A DNA stretch of 64,000 nucleotides from Variovorax paradoxus. Its GTDB lineage: Bacteria; Pseudomonadota; Gammaproteobacteria; Burkholderiales; Burkholderiaceae_C. Shown here one piece after another: positions 34,396-42,758 of the stretch; the stretch's first letter is position 1, and each line of letters starts with the position of its first letter. The position numbers were made by a program, and so were the translations under genes. Under the pieces are notes generated by a model, which was not told the origin of the DNA, did no database searches, and saw only the letters and a list, made by a program, of their open reading frames with translations. The stretch covers positions 1 to 64,000 of the forward strand of contig NZ_JAUSRN010000001.1 in assembly GCF_030811855.1 (NCBI RefSeq), given 5' to 3'.

Positions 34396-34578
34396 TCACG
34401 CGGTGATGGGCCGCAGCCAGTCGATGGCCGCCAGATCCGGCGGCATCGCTCGCAGTCGCTCGTCGTGCCACAGATCGCGCGCGACCTCCTCCAGTTCGAG
34501 CGGATCCACCGTGTGCCACTGCTGCTGAAGCCGGTGCGCACAGGCGGCGATCCAGAGGGCGGCAGGCACGTCTTCCAT
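34396..34578 (-). CDS. small conserved-looking protein, SOS-linked
   Basis: A 60-residue protein from ATG 34578 (begins MEDVPAALWIAACAHRLQ, contains PLELEEVARDLWHDERLRAM and ends WLRPITA). The acidic, helix-rich composition and the position of its start 19 bases from a LexA box argue that it is real. I do not know its function. It diverges from the 34638 gene, and both starts flank the same operator. Confidence 0.6.
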   Translation of the reverse strand: MEDVPAALWIAACAHRLQQQWHTVDPLELEEVARDLWHDERLRAMPPDLAAIDWLRPITA

Positions 34579-34596
34579 GGGCCAATTATGGCAACA

Positions 34597-34616
34597 CACT
34601 GTATGCTTGTACAGTA
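34597..34616. promoter_or_regulatory. LexA (SOS) box
   Basis: The core CTGT-ATGCTTGT-ACAG at 34599-34614 matches CTGT-N8-ACAG, flanked by CA and TA to give 15 of 20 matches to the palindromic enterobacterial consensus by eye. It lies between two divergent starts (34578 and 34638), a position that would repress both. This is strong sequence evidence for SOS control. Confidence 0.8.
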
Positions 34617-34637
34617 CCAAAGTGTGAAGACCCGACC

Positions 34638-34871
34638 ATGCCTGAGCCTCCCATTGAAGAAGAGATCGCCGAGATGGCGCGGCGGGCCGGTGAACTCGCC
34701 CAGGGTGAGCCGCTCCGCCCGACGCTGCTGGTGTTCGCCGACCTGGTGTCCGGCCGATGCGCCAGGATCGGCGACGCGTACGGCGACTGGGACCGGAACG
34801 CGGGAGATCACATTCGCGCCGTGATGCACGCCATCCCCGGGCTGCTGCCGAAGCCCCGGCCGGATGCTTGA
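34638..34871 (+). CDS. small protein, SOS-linked, unknown function
   Basis: A 77-residue protein (starts MPEPPIEEEIAEMARRAGEL, middle TLLVFADLVSGRCARIGDAYGDWD, end HAIPGLLPKPRPDA). It begins 22 bases from the LexA box and its stop overlaps the next start in ATGCTTGA, a coupling that supports expression. The acidic N-terminal helix suggests a protein-protein role. No family is recognised. Confidence 0.55.
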   Translation: MPEPPIEEEIAEMARRAGELAQGEPLRPTLLVFADLVSGRCARIGDAYGDWDRNAGDHIRAVMHAIPGLLPKPRPDA

Positions 34872-35226
34872 GGCCGCCCATGCGAGTGAAGATGAAACCG
34901 CGCTACCGCGGCGGCCGCCGCTGAGCAGGCGGGAGTTTGTGGATCAGCCCTGGCTATGCGGCATGCTGACGCTGCGCACCATCGAAGGACGGCTGCAGCT
35001 TGGTCTGTGGGAGTCCGTGCCAGGCTATGCGACCGGTCAGCTGGGCCTCCTGTGGCGCCCTGAATTGGCCGCCTGTGCCTTTGACACCATCAGCTTTGCG
35101 GGGGTGGAACGGGTGGGAGGACGCTGGTGCTACCAGGTCTAGTATTGCGAGACCCACAGCCTGCCCGGCCCGCTCTCCCTGCAACTGCTACAGAACGCCG
35201 CGGAAATGAACCTTGACCCAAGCTGA
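34864..35226 (+). pseudogene. unknown gene with in-frame TAG
   Basis: The frame from ATG 34864 encodes 92 residues and then meets TAG at 35140-35142. The same frame stays coding-like for another 27 codons (YCETHSLPGPLSLQLLQNAA) to TGA at 35224. The simplest reading is a nonsense change in a gene of about 120 codons. It is coupled to the upstream gene by an 8-base overlap, and its natural stop overlaps the next frame's TTG start at 35213. Function unknown. Confidence 0.5.
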
Positions 35227-35346
35227 GCTTTTTCATCCGACAGAGGCCGCCCCGGCGCAGACCGCGTTACCGGAGGCACCGGAGGAAGATGCGCCGTTTC
35301 ATTTCGAAGGCATCGCGCGGGAGCCGCGGACCCCCTACATCGTGCC
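35213..35346 (+). pseudogene. third gene of SOS-linked operon, 3' truncated
   Basis: From a TTG start overlapping the previous gene's end, the frame reads TQAELFHPTEAAPAQ then APFHFEGIAREPRTPYIVP. After about 35346 the reading becomes random and another frame shows a DUF1330 fragment, so the gene is cut. The proline/glutamate-rich N-terminus is not diagnostic. Confidence 0.4.
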
Positions 35347-35421
35347 CTCGCGTACTACGTCTCCGAATTCAAACTCACCGATCCCGAAGGCATCAAGCAC
35401 CAGAGTGCGCGTGCGCCGTGA
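35347..35421 (+). pseudogene. DUF1330 N-terminal fragment
   Basis: A 24-codon frame reads LAYYVSEFKLTDPEGIKHQS and then stops. This matches the first strand and helix of DUF1330 proteins, small alpha/beta barrel-dimer proteins. It begins at the break point of the preceding gene and has no start codon, so it is a scrap carried in by recombination. Confidence 0.5.
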
Positions 35422-35512
35422 TCGGCGCGGTTGCTGCTCCTTGTGCCCATCGGCGTAGACCAAGACGCCGTCAGTGACTGGCCTCAAGTTAGCCTTCGCG
35501 CGCGAAAGCTCA

Positions 35513-35860
35513 TCAGGCCGCCAGCGGAATCTCCTGCGGTCCCGTGCGTGCACCGGCGCGGCGGCCGAGCAGCGCCGCAAACAGCTCTCGACGCGTGCTG
35601 ACGCCGATCTTCTCGCAAGCGCGCGTGCGGTAGGTCATTACCGTGGTGGGCCGGATCGTCAGCTCGTCGGCGATGCGCTCGGTGGTTGCGCCGTCGAGGA
35701 TGCGCTGCACCACCTCGCGCTCGCGCAGCGTGAGGCATGGGTAGAGGTCGGCGAGCTCATTCGTCACCGCGCCGCGATAGGCCGACAGCTCTTCGCGATC
35801 GAGCGCGTAGTGCCGACTCGCGCATGCCGCCAGCAGCGGCGCGAGGCCGATCGGGCGTGC
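35513..35860 (-). pseudogene. LuxR-type regulator, C-terminal fragment
   Basis: The translation contains the LuxR helix-turn-helix LTLREREVVQRILDGATTERIADELTIRPTTV in two adjoining blocks, then YRTRACEKIGVSTRRELFAAL. Upstream are LAACASRHYALDREELSAY residues of a regulatory domain, but near 35860 the DNA becomes the IS3 transposase tail on the other strand. The N-terminal domain is therefore missing. Confidence 0.8.
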
Positions 35861-35861
35861 G

Positions 35862-36056
35862 AAGGCTTCTTCGGCCGGCTGAAAGCGGAAATGTTCTACC
35901 CTCGGGACTGGACGGCCACGACCATTGAGCAATTCATCGAGGTAGTTGATTCCTACATCCGTTGGTACAACGAGAAGCGGATCAAGATATCCCCTGGCTC
36001 TCGCGGCCCCATCGAATACCGACAAAGTCTCGGACTCGCGACATAAAACCAGTCCA
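35862..36056 (+). mobile_element. IS3-family OrfB transposase, C-terminal remnant
   Basis: The frame ACEGFFGRLKAEMFYPRDW, IEQFIEVVDSYIRWYNEKRI and GPIEYRQSLGLAT (stop 36046) is the end of an IS3-family OrfB with the last part of the DDE domain. An AGTCCA at 36051-36056 could be the right terminal repeat. The left part of the element is gone and its inner edge truncates the LuxR gene. Confidence 0.8.
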
Positions 36057-36114
36057 AGCTTTTATCCGCACCCCCTTGGTTCACAGCGAACCGTGGGTCG
36101 GGTTCCTGCCGCCG

Positions 36115-36870
36115 CTAGTGCGAGCGCAGATCCGCCAGAAACTTTTGTGCACGTTCACTGCGTGGATTGGAGAAGAACTCACCAGGGAGACCGGTTTCGA
36201 CCAAGCAGCCTTGGTCCATGAACCAGACGCGGTCTGCCACTTCGCGCGCGAAGTTCATCTCATGGGTCACGCACATCATCGTCATGCCGTCGCGTGCCAG
36301 CGATTTCATCACCTGCAGCACTTCGCCGACCATCTCGGGATCGAGCGCGCTCGTCGGTTCATCAAACAGCATGGCCGGCGGATCCATGGCGAGCGCCCGC
36401 GCGATCGCCACGCGCTGCTGTTGCCCGCCCGACAACTGACCCGGAAATGCGTCGGCCTTCGAAGCCAGACCCACGCGATCGAGCAATTCAAGCGCGCGGG
36501 CTCGCGCTTGCGCCCGCTTTTGCTTGCGAACGGTCACGGGGCCCAACATGATGTTCTGGGAGACAGACAGATGCGGAAACAGGTTGAAGCTCTGAAACAC
36601 GAAGCCAACCTGGCTTCGAAACATGTTGACGTTGATCGACGGCGCATACACGTCTTGGCCATCGAAACGGATGGTCCCGCCCTGAATGTTCTCCAAGCGA
36701 TTGACAGTGCGTATCAGCGTCGATTTGCCGGAACCCGAGGGTCCGCACACGACGACGACCTCTCCCTTGCGCACCTCGGCACTGATGTCATTCAAAGCGC
36801 GGTACTCGCCATACCACTTGTTCACAAGGTCGAAGGCAATGAGAGGGGTTGGGCTGGACGACATGTTCAT
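36115..36870 (-). CDS. polar amino-acid ABC importer ATPase
   Basis: GlnQ/GltL-type ATPase of 251 residues. Walker A is GPSGSGKST near residue 43, Q-loop [12 protein letters not shown], signature [15 protein letters not shown], Walker [15 protein letters not shown] and switch histidine CVTHEMNFA. Its ATG overlaps the permease stop as ATGA. With two permeases and a binding protein upstream it completes a GltIJKL-like importer for glutamate/aspartate-like amino acids. Confidence 0.95.
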   Translation of the reverse strand: MNMSSSPTPLIAFDLVNKWYGEYRALNDISAEVRKGEVVVVCGPSGSGKSTLIRTVNRLENIQGGTIRFDGQDVYAPSINVNMFRSQVGFVFQSFNLFPHLSVSQNIMLGPVTVRKQKRAQARARALELLDRVGLASKADAFPGQLSGGQQQRVAIARALAMDPPAMLFDEPTSALDPEMVGEVLQVMKSLARDGMTMMCVTHEMNFAREVADRVWFMDQGCLVETGLPGEFFSNPRSERAQKFLADLRSH

Positions 36871-37628
36871 GCGGCTTGCTTTGGAACGGGGGGCTGGTTT
36901 GCGACGATCGCGGAGCTGGTCGTTATCCGAAGGGTGCCATCGCGCCGATCAGAGATTCGGCGCTCCAGGAATCGTGCCAGCCGCGTCAGCGAGAAGCACA
37001 GGCAAAAGTAGATCGCCGCAAGAATGAAGTACACCTGAAACGGCTGAGTCATTAGCGAACTGTTGATCTGGTTGGCCGCAAACGTCACTTCGTTCACGCT
37101 GATCACATAGCCGAGCGAGGTCTCCTTGATAGTGGAAACAAACTGGCTGACCAGCGCCGGCACCATGTTGTAGAGCGCCTGCGGGAGGACAACCTTCGTC
37201 ATCGTCTGCGTGTAGCTCAGACCCATGGCGCGCGCCGCTTCGGTCTGTCCGCCGGGTAGCCCCTCGATGCCGGCACGGACGATCTCTGCCAAGTAGGCGG
37301 CCTGGTAGATCACCAACGTGATGACCATCGTCGTGAAGCCGCTGACGGTACGACCGGTCAGCACAGGTACGAAGAAGTAGACCCAGAAAATGAACATGAG
37401 CAGGGGCACACCACGCACCCCGTAGATCACGGCCGCAGCAGGCATGCGCAGCCAGCGGAACGGACTGATGCGCGCCAACGCGATAGCGACGCCGAGGGGG
37501 AAGGCGAGCAGCAATCCCAGCACGGAGAGAGCCAGGGTGATCGCCAGCCCTCCCAGTGGCCCGTTCGGGTACTGGCCGACAAGAAGCAGGGTGCCGTAGT
37601 CGCGCAAGATGAGGAGAACGCTGTCCAC
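36867..37628 (-). CDS. amino-acid ABC permease (GltK-like)
   Basis: HisM/GltK-type permease of 253 residues with five or so membrane segments. The family EAA loop is [21 protein letters not shown] near residue 130, followed by [22 protein letters not shown] start at 37628, three bases after the partner permease stop. It pairs with the next protein as the heteromeric channel. Confidence 0.95.
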   Translation of the reverse strand: MDSVLLILRDYGTLLLVGQYPNGPLGGLAITLALSVLGLLLAFPLGVAIALARISPFRWLRMPAAAVIYGVRGVPLLMFIFWVYFFVPVLTGRTVSGFTTMVITLVIYQAAYLAEIVRAGIEGLPGGQTEAARAMGLSYTQTMTKVVLPQALYNMVPALVSQFVSTIKETSLGYVISVNEVTFAANQINSSLMTQPFQVYFILAAIYFCLCFSLTRLARFLERRISDRRDGTLRITTSSAIVANQPPVPKQAA

Positions 37629-37631
37629 GGC

Positions 37632-38330
37632 TTACCTCGTCCGGATGCGGTAGCGGCTCTCGAGGCCGGCTCCCGCCATCATGATCAGAAGGGAAACGCC
37701 CAGGTAGATCACTGTCGAGAGCAGATATACCTCGATGGTCTTGAACGACTGGCTCTCGATTTCCCGTGTTGCATAAGTCAACTCCGCCACACCGATGGTC
37801 ATGGCGAGGCTGGTGTTCTTGAACAGCAACACCGAGTGGCTCACCAAGGCGGGCAGCGCAATTCGAAGTGCCTGCGGTAGCACCACCAGGCGCGAGGCTT
37901 GCAAGTAGGAAAGACCCATCGCGCGCGCCGCTTCCAGTTGCGACTTCGGAATCGACCGGATGCCGCCACGCAAGCCTTCGGAGACATAGGCTGCCATGCA
38001 CAGGCCGATGGCGATGAACGCCAGCAGGAACTCACTGTTGTGTCCATTGAGCCACTGCTGTGCCGCACGTGGCAGAAGCGCCGGCATGCCGAAGTACCAG
38101 AGGAAGATCTGCACGAGCATGGGGACGTTCTGGTGGTACTCGACGTAGCTCGCCACGAAGGCCTTTGCCAAGCGGCTGTCTGCCATGCGCACCACCGCCA
38201 GTACCGTGCCCAGCACGATGGCAAACAGCCATGCCGCCAGCGTGAGCTCAAACATCGTGAGCACGCCGTGCCATATCCACTGCGGATATTCGCCTCGCGC
38301 CAGGACCGAGAAGTCGAGCTTGCTACCCAT
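37632..38330 (-). CDS. amino-acid ABC permease (GltJ-like)
   Basis: HisQ/GltJ-type permease of 232 residues. The N-terminal helix MFELTLAAWLFAIVLG, the segment FVASYVEYHQNVPMLVQIFLWYFG and the EAA loop [22 protein letters not shown] are diagnostic. It begins 27 bases after the binding-protein stop and is followed three bases later by gltK-like. Confidence 0.95.
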   Translation of the reverse strand: MGSKLDFSVLARGEYPQWIWHGVLTMFELTLAAWLFAIVLGTVLAVVRMADSRLAKAFVASYVEYHQNVPMLVQIFLWYFGMPALLPRAAQQWLNGHNSEFLLAFIAIGLCMAAYVSEGLRGGIRSIPKSQLEAARAMGLSYLQASRLVVLPQALRIALPALVSHSVLLFKNTSLAMTIGVAELTYATREIESQSFKTIEVYLLSTVIYLGVSLLIMMAGAGLESRYRIRTR

Positions 38331-38357
38331 GGCATGAGCCCTGTTGCATCGTACCGA

Positions 38358-39176
38358 TCAGCCCTTGATCGGCTCGATCTTGAAGCCGCGCTGCATCTTG
38401 TAGGGAGTTCCGGTGCCCAGCCACTTGTTGAAGATCTGCAATGCTTCGCCGGATTTTTCCATCGCTTCCAGGGTGGAGTTCACATGCTTGATAAAGCCCA
38501 CCTCTTCCCTGCGCATGCCGATGCCCCAAGGCTCCAGCACCAGGGAGGGTTCGAGCATGACGATGGGAACGGTGCTTTCGGATTGCTGGCGGAATTTCAC
38601 GAGATTGAGTTCGGACACGGCGAAGCCATCGGCCTTGCCCTGCTGCATGGCGAGAAAGGCATTCGGCGGATCCTGGAAGGTGATGGTGGTTGCGCCCGGA
38701 ATCACCTTGCGCACCAGCATCTCCGAGCTGGAGCCTTTGACCGCGCTGACTCGCTTGCCCGTCAGATCCTTGACAGAGGTGAACCCACTGTCCTTGCGCG
38801 CAGCAACCTTCTGCTCGCTGGCAAAGTACTGATTGCTGAAGGCGATCTGCTCGGCGCGCTCCGCGCTCCACCCCAGATTGGCGATCACGGCGTCCACGCG
38901 CCCCTGCTGCAACTCGGGGATGCGAGCTGCCACGGAAATGAGCTTCAGCTCCAGCTTGACTCCCAGCGACTTGGACAGTGCCTTGCAGAAGTCCACGTCG
39001 TAGCCTTCGACTTCGCGCGTCTGGGCATTGGAGAAGCTGAACGGCTCGGCCGTACCCAAGGTGCCGCAGACGAAGGTTCCCTTTGCCTTGATATCGGCGA
39101 GCTGGTCGGCGCGTGCCAGGTTGGCCAGCAATGCCAGGCAGGCACCGGCAATGAGGATCGATGCAGTCTTTTTCAT
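38358..39176 (-). CDS. amino-acid ABC binding protein (GltI/BztA-like)
   Basis: Periplasmic amino-acid binding protein of 272 residues, SBP_bac_3 family, with a signal peptide ending ARA. Family motifs: KGTFVCGTLGTAEPFSFS, VEGYDVDFCKALSKSLGV, LISVAARIPELQQGRVDAVI and TGKRVSAVKGSSSEML. It is separated by 37 bases from the aminotransferase upstream, so importer and enzymes share a transcript. The ligand may be an acidic or hydroxylated amino acid. Confidence 0.93.
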   Translation of the reverse strand: MKKTASILIAGACLALLANLARADQLADIKAKGTFVCGTLGTAEPFSFSNAQTREVEGYDVDFCKALSKSLGVKLELKLISVAARIPELQQGRVDAVIANLGWSAERAEQIAFSNQYFASEQKVAARKDSGFTSVKDLTGKRVSAVKGSSSEMLVRKVIPGATTITFQDPPNAFLAMQQGKADGFAVSELNLVKFRQQSESTVPIVMLEPSLVLEPWGIGMRREEVGFIKHVNSTLEAMEKSGEALQIFNKWLGTGTPYKMQRGFKIEPIKG

Positions 39177-39213
39177 GGGACGACTCCAGGAAGTTGAACG
39201 AAACGGAAAACCG

Positions 39214-40419
39214 TCAGGAAAGATCGCGCACGGCGTCTTGCAGGAAGCTGCAGCCTTGCTCGATCACATCGATACCGGTGGCAAAGGACATGCGCAGATG
39301 GTTGGGCATGCCGTAAGAAGTGCCGTCGATGGTGGCCACACTGGCGTGCTCCAGAAAGTAATGCACCACGTCGATATCAGAAGAAAGAACGCTCCCCTCC
39401 GGCGTGGCCCGCCCGATCAATCCGGTCACGCTGGGAAAGACATAGAACGCTCCGTCCGGTGGGGCGCACTCGAGGCCCGGTACCTCCCGCAGCAACTGCA
39501 CCATGCGGTCTCTGCGTTCGCTGAACAAGGCAGCGGCTTGGCCAACCGAGTCCTGCGAGCCTTCGAGTGCGACCACCGCGGCAGCCTGGCCCATCGAGCT
39601 CGGACAGGAGGTGCTTTGCGACAGCAGCATGGTGATGGCCTTGATCAACGGCACGGGACCGGCGCCGTAGCCGATGCGCCACCCCGTCATGGCATAGGCT
39701 TTCGAGACGCCGTTGATCACCAGCGTGCGCTCGGCCAATTCGGGCGTCGCACTCAAGGGAGACACGTGTGCGGCATTGCCGTAGACGAAGTGTTCGTAAA
39801 TCTCATCGGTCATCAGCCAGACATGCGGGTGCCGCTTCAGGACCTCGCCGAGCGCCACCAGTTCGTCGCGGGTGTAGACCGCGCCCGTAGGATTGTTGGG
39901 CGTGTTGAGGACCAGCCACCTCGTCCGAGGGGTGATGGCTGCGCCCAGGGCCGCTGGCGTGAGCTTGAACCCCCCGCTCTGGGAGCTCGGTACCACGACA
40001 GCTGTTCCGCCGTGCAGCGCCACCATGTCGGGATAGGAAACCCAATACGGCGCGGGCACGATCACCTCATCGCCCGCGTTCAGCGTCGCGGCGAAGGCGT
40101 TGTAGATGATGTGCTTTGCCCCATTGCCAACGGCGATGTTCTCCGGCTTGAACGCCAGCGCGTTCTCGCGTTGCAGCTTGTCGGCGATGGCTCGTCGCAG
40201 GGCGGGCGTACCGTTGGATGCCGTGTAGCGCGTCTGCCCGGCCAAGAGGGCCGCCACCCCGCCGTCGACGATGTGGCGCGGCGTCGGGAAGTCGGGCTCG
40301 CCGATAGTGAAGTCGACGATGCGACGGCCAGCCGCGCGCATCGCATCGACGCGGGTCTTGGCGGCCATGCTGGGCGAAGGTTTGACGCCGACAAGTCGTT
40401 GGGCCAACAAGGTGTGCAC
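39214..40419 (-). CDS. class I/II PLP aminotransferase (AspC-like)
   Basis: Fold-type I aspartate-aminotransferase-like enzyme of about 401 residues. Visible are FTIGEPDFPTPRHIVDGG, the GNGAKHIIYN cofactor-binding loop, VLNTPNNPTGAVYTRDEL, and the PLP lysine in GVSKAYAMTGWRIGY near residue 237. The GTG at 40419 has AGGAG seven bases upstream and is preferred over an ATG at 40509. It converts an imported amino acid to its 2-oxo acid, the substrate type of the RraA-like aldolase encoded just upstream. Confidence 0.92.
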   Translation of the reverse strand: MHTLLAQRLVGVKPSPSMAAKTRVDAMRAAGRRIVDFTIGEPDFPTPRHIVDGGVAALLAGQTRYTASNGTPALRRAIADKLQRENALAFKPENIAVGNGAKHIIYNAFAATLNAGDEVIVPAPYWVSYPDMVALHGGTAVVVPSSQSGGFKLTPAALGAAITPRTRWLVLNTPNNPTGAVYTRDELVALGEVLKRHPHVWLMTDEIYEHFVYGNAAHVSPLSATPELAERTLVINGVSKAYAMTGWRIGYGAGPVPLIKAITMLLSQSTSCPSSMGQAAAVVALEGSQDSVGQAAALFSERRDRMVQLLREVPGLECAPPDGAFYVFPSVTGLIGRATPEGSVLSSDIDVVHYFLEHASVATIDGTSYGMPNHLRMSFATGIDVIEQGCSFLQDAVRDLS

Positions 40420-40472
40420 AGAAGTCTCCTGATAATTTGAACGAACGGGGCGTGGCGTGGCGGCCGTGGTAT

Positions 40473-41138
40473 TCAGAGCCCGTGAGGCGCAAATGCCTTG
40501 GTGAGCCACGATTGCTCGACCTTCCCGTTCGCGATCTCCGTCTTGATCGCGGCTTCGAAGCGGGCAGTCTGTTCGATCGCGTCCAATACCCGCGCAGCCT
40601 CGTTCTGCGAGAAAGTCACGATCCCATCGTCATCGGCCACCACAAGGTCGCCAGGTTGCACGATCTGCCCGCCCAGGCTCACCGGCACATTGACGGCGCC
40701 GGGCCCGTTCTTGTAGGGCCCCCGGTGAATAGCGGCACGTGCATAGCACGGGAAGTCGGCCTCGCGAAAGGCCGCTGAATCACGGATGGCGCCATCGAGA
40801 ACGATGCCGGTGCAGCCGCGCTGCTGCGCGTAAAGCATGATGAGTTCGCCCACCAGTGCGTTGGTGGTGTCTCCGCCGCCATCGATGACCAGAACATGGC
40901 CTGGAGTAGCCATCATCAGGGCCTTGTAGATCAGCAGGTTGTCGCCCGGACGGGTCTTGACGGTGATCGCCGTTCCCACCAGTTTCTTGTGCCGGTGAAA
41001 GCGTTGCAGGCCGACGATGCCGCTCAGGCGCTGCAGGTTGTCGCTGATGTGCGGGGTGGCCACGTCCCGAAAGGCAGCCAGCAGATTTGCCGGTGCAACT
41101 GGCGGTGCGGGGTGAACGGCAAAACTGGAAGCAACCAT
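40473..41138 (-). CDS. RraA-like 4-hydroxy-2-oxoacid aldolase
   Basis: RraA/HMG-CHA aldolase family protein of 221 residues. The metal and substrate site is GELIMLYAQQRGCTGIVLDGAIRD (glycine, arginine and aspartate of the G-x20-R-D-like motif), with the earlier PGHVLVIDGGGDTTNALVG and later VQPGDLVVADDDGIV. These class II aldolases split 4-hydroxy-4-methyl-2-oxoglutarate or 4-carboxy-4-hydroxy-2-oxoadipate to pyruvate. It is the first gene of the minus-strand operon and faces a LysR gene. Confidence 0.92.
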   Translation of the reverse strand: MVASSFAVHPAPPVAPANLLAAFRDVATPHISDNLQRLSGIVGLQRFHRHKKLVGTAITVKTRPGDNLLIYKALMMATPGHVLVIDGGGDTTNALVGELIMLYAQQRGCTGIVLDGAIRDSAAFREADFPCYARAAIHRGPYKNGPGAVNVPVSLGGQIVQPGDLVVADDDGIVTFSQNEAARVLDAIEQTARFEAAIKTEIANGKVEQSWLTKAFAPHGL

Positions 41139-41186
41139 GACATACGCCTCAACATCAATCTGATGGCGTAATTGTGAAAGTTGCCT

Positions 41187-41209
41187 AAAATTTCAAAAAG
41201 CGAAATTTT
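41187..41209. promoter_or_regulatory. LysR-type operator candidate
   Basis: A perfect eight-base inverted repeat AAAATTTC-N7-GAAATTTT in the 121-base intergenic region between the aldolase operon and the divergent LysR gene. It is AT-rich against a GC-rich background, fits a LysR TTTC-N7-GAAA site and lies 51 bases before the LysR start. Confidence 0.65.
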
Positions 41210-41259
41210 TCGCGCAGTTCAGTTGAACAAAAGGAAACCGTTCAGGGTTTTACCGGGCC

Positions 41260-42192
41260 ATGATGACCTTCAAGCAGCTGGAGGCTCTTTACTGGGTCGT
41301 GCAGCTGGGCGGCTTCTCCCAAGCCGCCCAAAAACTGCACACATCGACATCTGCAGTGTCGAAACGGGTGCACGAGTTGGAAGCAAGCTTCGACCTGGAG
41401 CTTTTCGACCGATCTCAGCGCACGGCGCGCCTGACCGAAAAAGGCGAGGAAATGTTCGTGTTGGCCAAGAAGCTTCTTGAGCATCGGGACGCCGCCATCG
41501 ACCAGATCGGCAAGTCGGAAGTTATTGAACGCCGCGTACGCATTGGTGTGACCGAGTTCACCGCCATGACCTGGTTGCACCGGCTGGTGGACGCTATCCA
41601 GCGCTACTACCCCAAGGTCACGATCGAGCCTGACGTGGACACGAGTGGCAATCTCAAGGAGAAACTTCTGACGGACGAACTGGACCTGGTGCTGGTTCCC
41701 GACGTGTTCGCGGAAGCGCACCTGCCGAGCCATGTGGTTGGCGAGTTCTCAAGTGTCTGGATGTGCAAGCCGGGGTTTGTCGAGCCGGGAAAGACCTTCC
41801 GGCTGCATGAATTGGCATCACGCCGACTGTTGCTTCAGGGCAGTAGGTCCGGCGCAGGCATGGCTCACAACAGCTGGATGAAGTCGCTGGGCGTTCAGCC
41901 GTCCAACGTGATCATCGTCAACAACCTCGTAGCCATGATCGGTCTCACCGCATCGGGTCTCGGCATCGGCTGCATGCCGGAGAAGTGCCTGGCCCCTATG
42001 GTGACCAACGGATCATTGATGGTCGTTCCGTGCACGCCGGCGCCCCCAGTGATGAAGTACGTCGCAATGTACAAAGGAGATCAACGAAGTACGTTGATCT
42101 CTTCGATCGTGATGCTGTCTCAGGAATGCTGCGACTTCAGTCGAATGTTCGAGATTTCTTCTCCTGGGCCCTCTGCCGATCCTGTCGGATGA
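41260..42192 (+). CDS. LysR-family transcriptional regulator of the importer/aminotransferase/aldolase operon
   Basis: LysR regulator of 310 residues; ATG 41260 and 41263 are both possible. Helix-turn-helix: LEALYWVVQLGGFSQAA, LHTSTSAVSKRVHELEASF. The effector domain starts RRVRIGVTEFTAMTW. It diverges from the aldolase gene with a clear dyad between them. A 10-base inverted repeat (42077-42086 with 42092-42101) lies inside the coding region near its 3' end. Confidence 0.92.
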   Translation: MMTFKQLEALYWVVQLGGFSQAAQKLHTSTSAVSKRVHELEASFDLELFDRSQRTARLTEKGEEMFVLAKKLLEHRDAAIDQIGKSEVIERRVRIGVTEFTAMTWLHRLVDAIQRYYPKVTIEPDVDTSGNLKEKLLTDELDLVLVPDVFAEAHLPSHVVGEFSSVWMCKPGFVEPGKTFRLHELASRRLLLQGSRSGAGMAHNSWMKSLGVQPSNVIIVNNLVAMIGLTASGLGIGCMPEKCLAPMVTNGSLMVVPCTPAPPVMKYVAMYKGDQRSTLISSIVMLSQECCDFSRMFEISSPGPSADPVG

Positions 42193-42416
42193 GGGGCGAA
42201 GATCATGGGCCGTCGACGCCCCGGTTGGACGAGCCAACGGAACGCGTGCAAAGCGGTTGACGCGAAAGCCACGGCCCGAAATTTGGGTACGTCTCCAGGG
42301 TTTCTCCTCACCGAATCCACCCCCTTTTTTCCCCGCCGCCGCGGCGCTCGCTCTGACAATCGCCAGCGAGAGCTCAACAGACAGGTATTCGGGCTTGCTG
42401 AAAGTGGGGAAAAGAT

Positions 42417-42749
42417 ATGAGGTCTGTTTTTCTAGCCATTGCTATCGGTGGCTCCGTGCCAGCGCTTGCTCAAACTCCGGCGATTCTCTTGGAGGCTTGC
42501 AATGCGACGGAGCCTGCAAGCAAGCGACTCGAGTGCCTAAGGGCTGCCGCTGGACGTCCTGCTCCGCCCACGGCCTATAGCGGAACGCCTTCGGCCCCAC
42601 ACGCAGCCCCGTCTACATCCCTCCCCCACATCGCGAACGCGTACAAGCAGACCGCGCCACGCACCACCAGCCAAACTTGCTACACCGGGCCGCGAGGCGG
42701 CACCTACACGATCACGGCCAGCGGTCGGAAGAATTACAGCGGTTGCTAG
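42417..42749 (+). CDS. secreted protein with PBCV basic-adaptor-like C-terminus
   Basis: A 110-residue exported protein: signal peptide ending ALAQ, a cysteine-containing LLEACNATEPASKRLECL block, a proline/threonine/serine linker and a C-terminal CYTGPRGGTYTITASGRKNY motif. That motif resembles the PBCV-specific basic adaptor pattern (GPRGG...G.K.Y) found in assorted bacterial and viral proteins. The four cysteines suggest disulfides. Function unknown. It is followed 9 bases later by another secreted-protein gene. Confidence 0.7.
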   Translation: MRSVFLAIAIGGSVPALAQTPAILLEACNATEPASKRLECLRAAAGRPAPPTAYSGTPSAPHAAPSTSLPHIANAYKQTAPRTTSQTCYTGPRGGTYTITASGRKNYSGC

Positions 42750-42758
42750 GACAACCCC

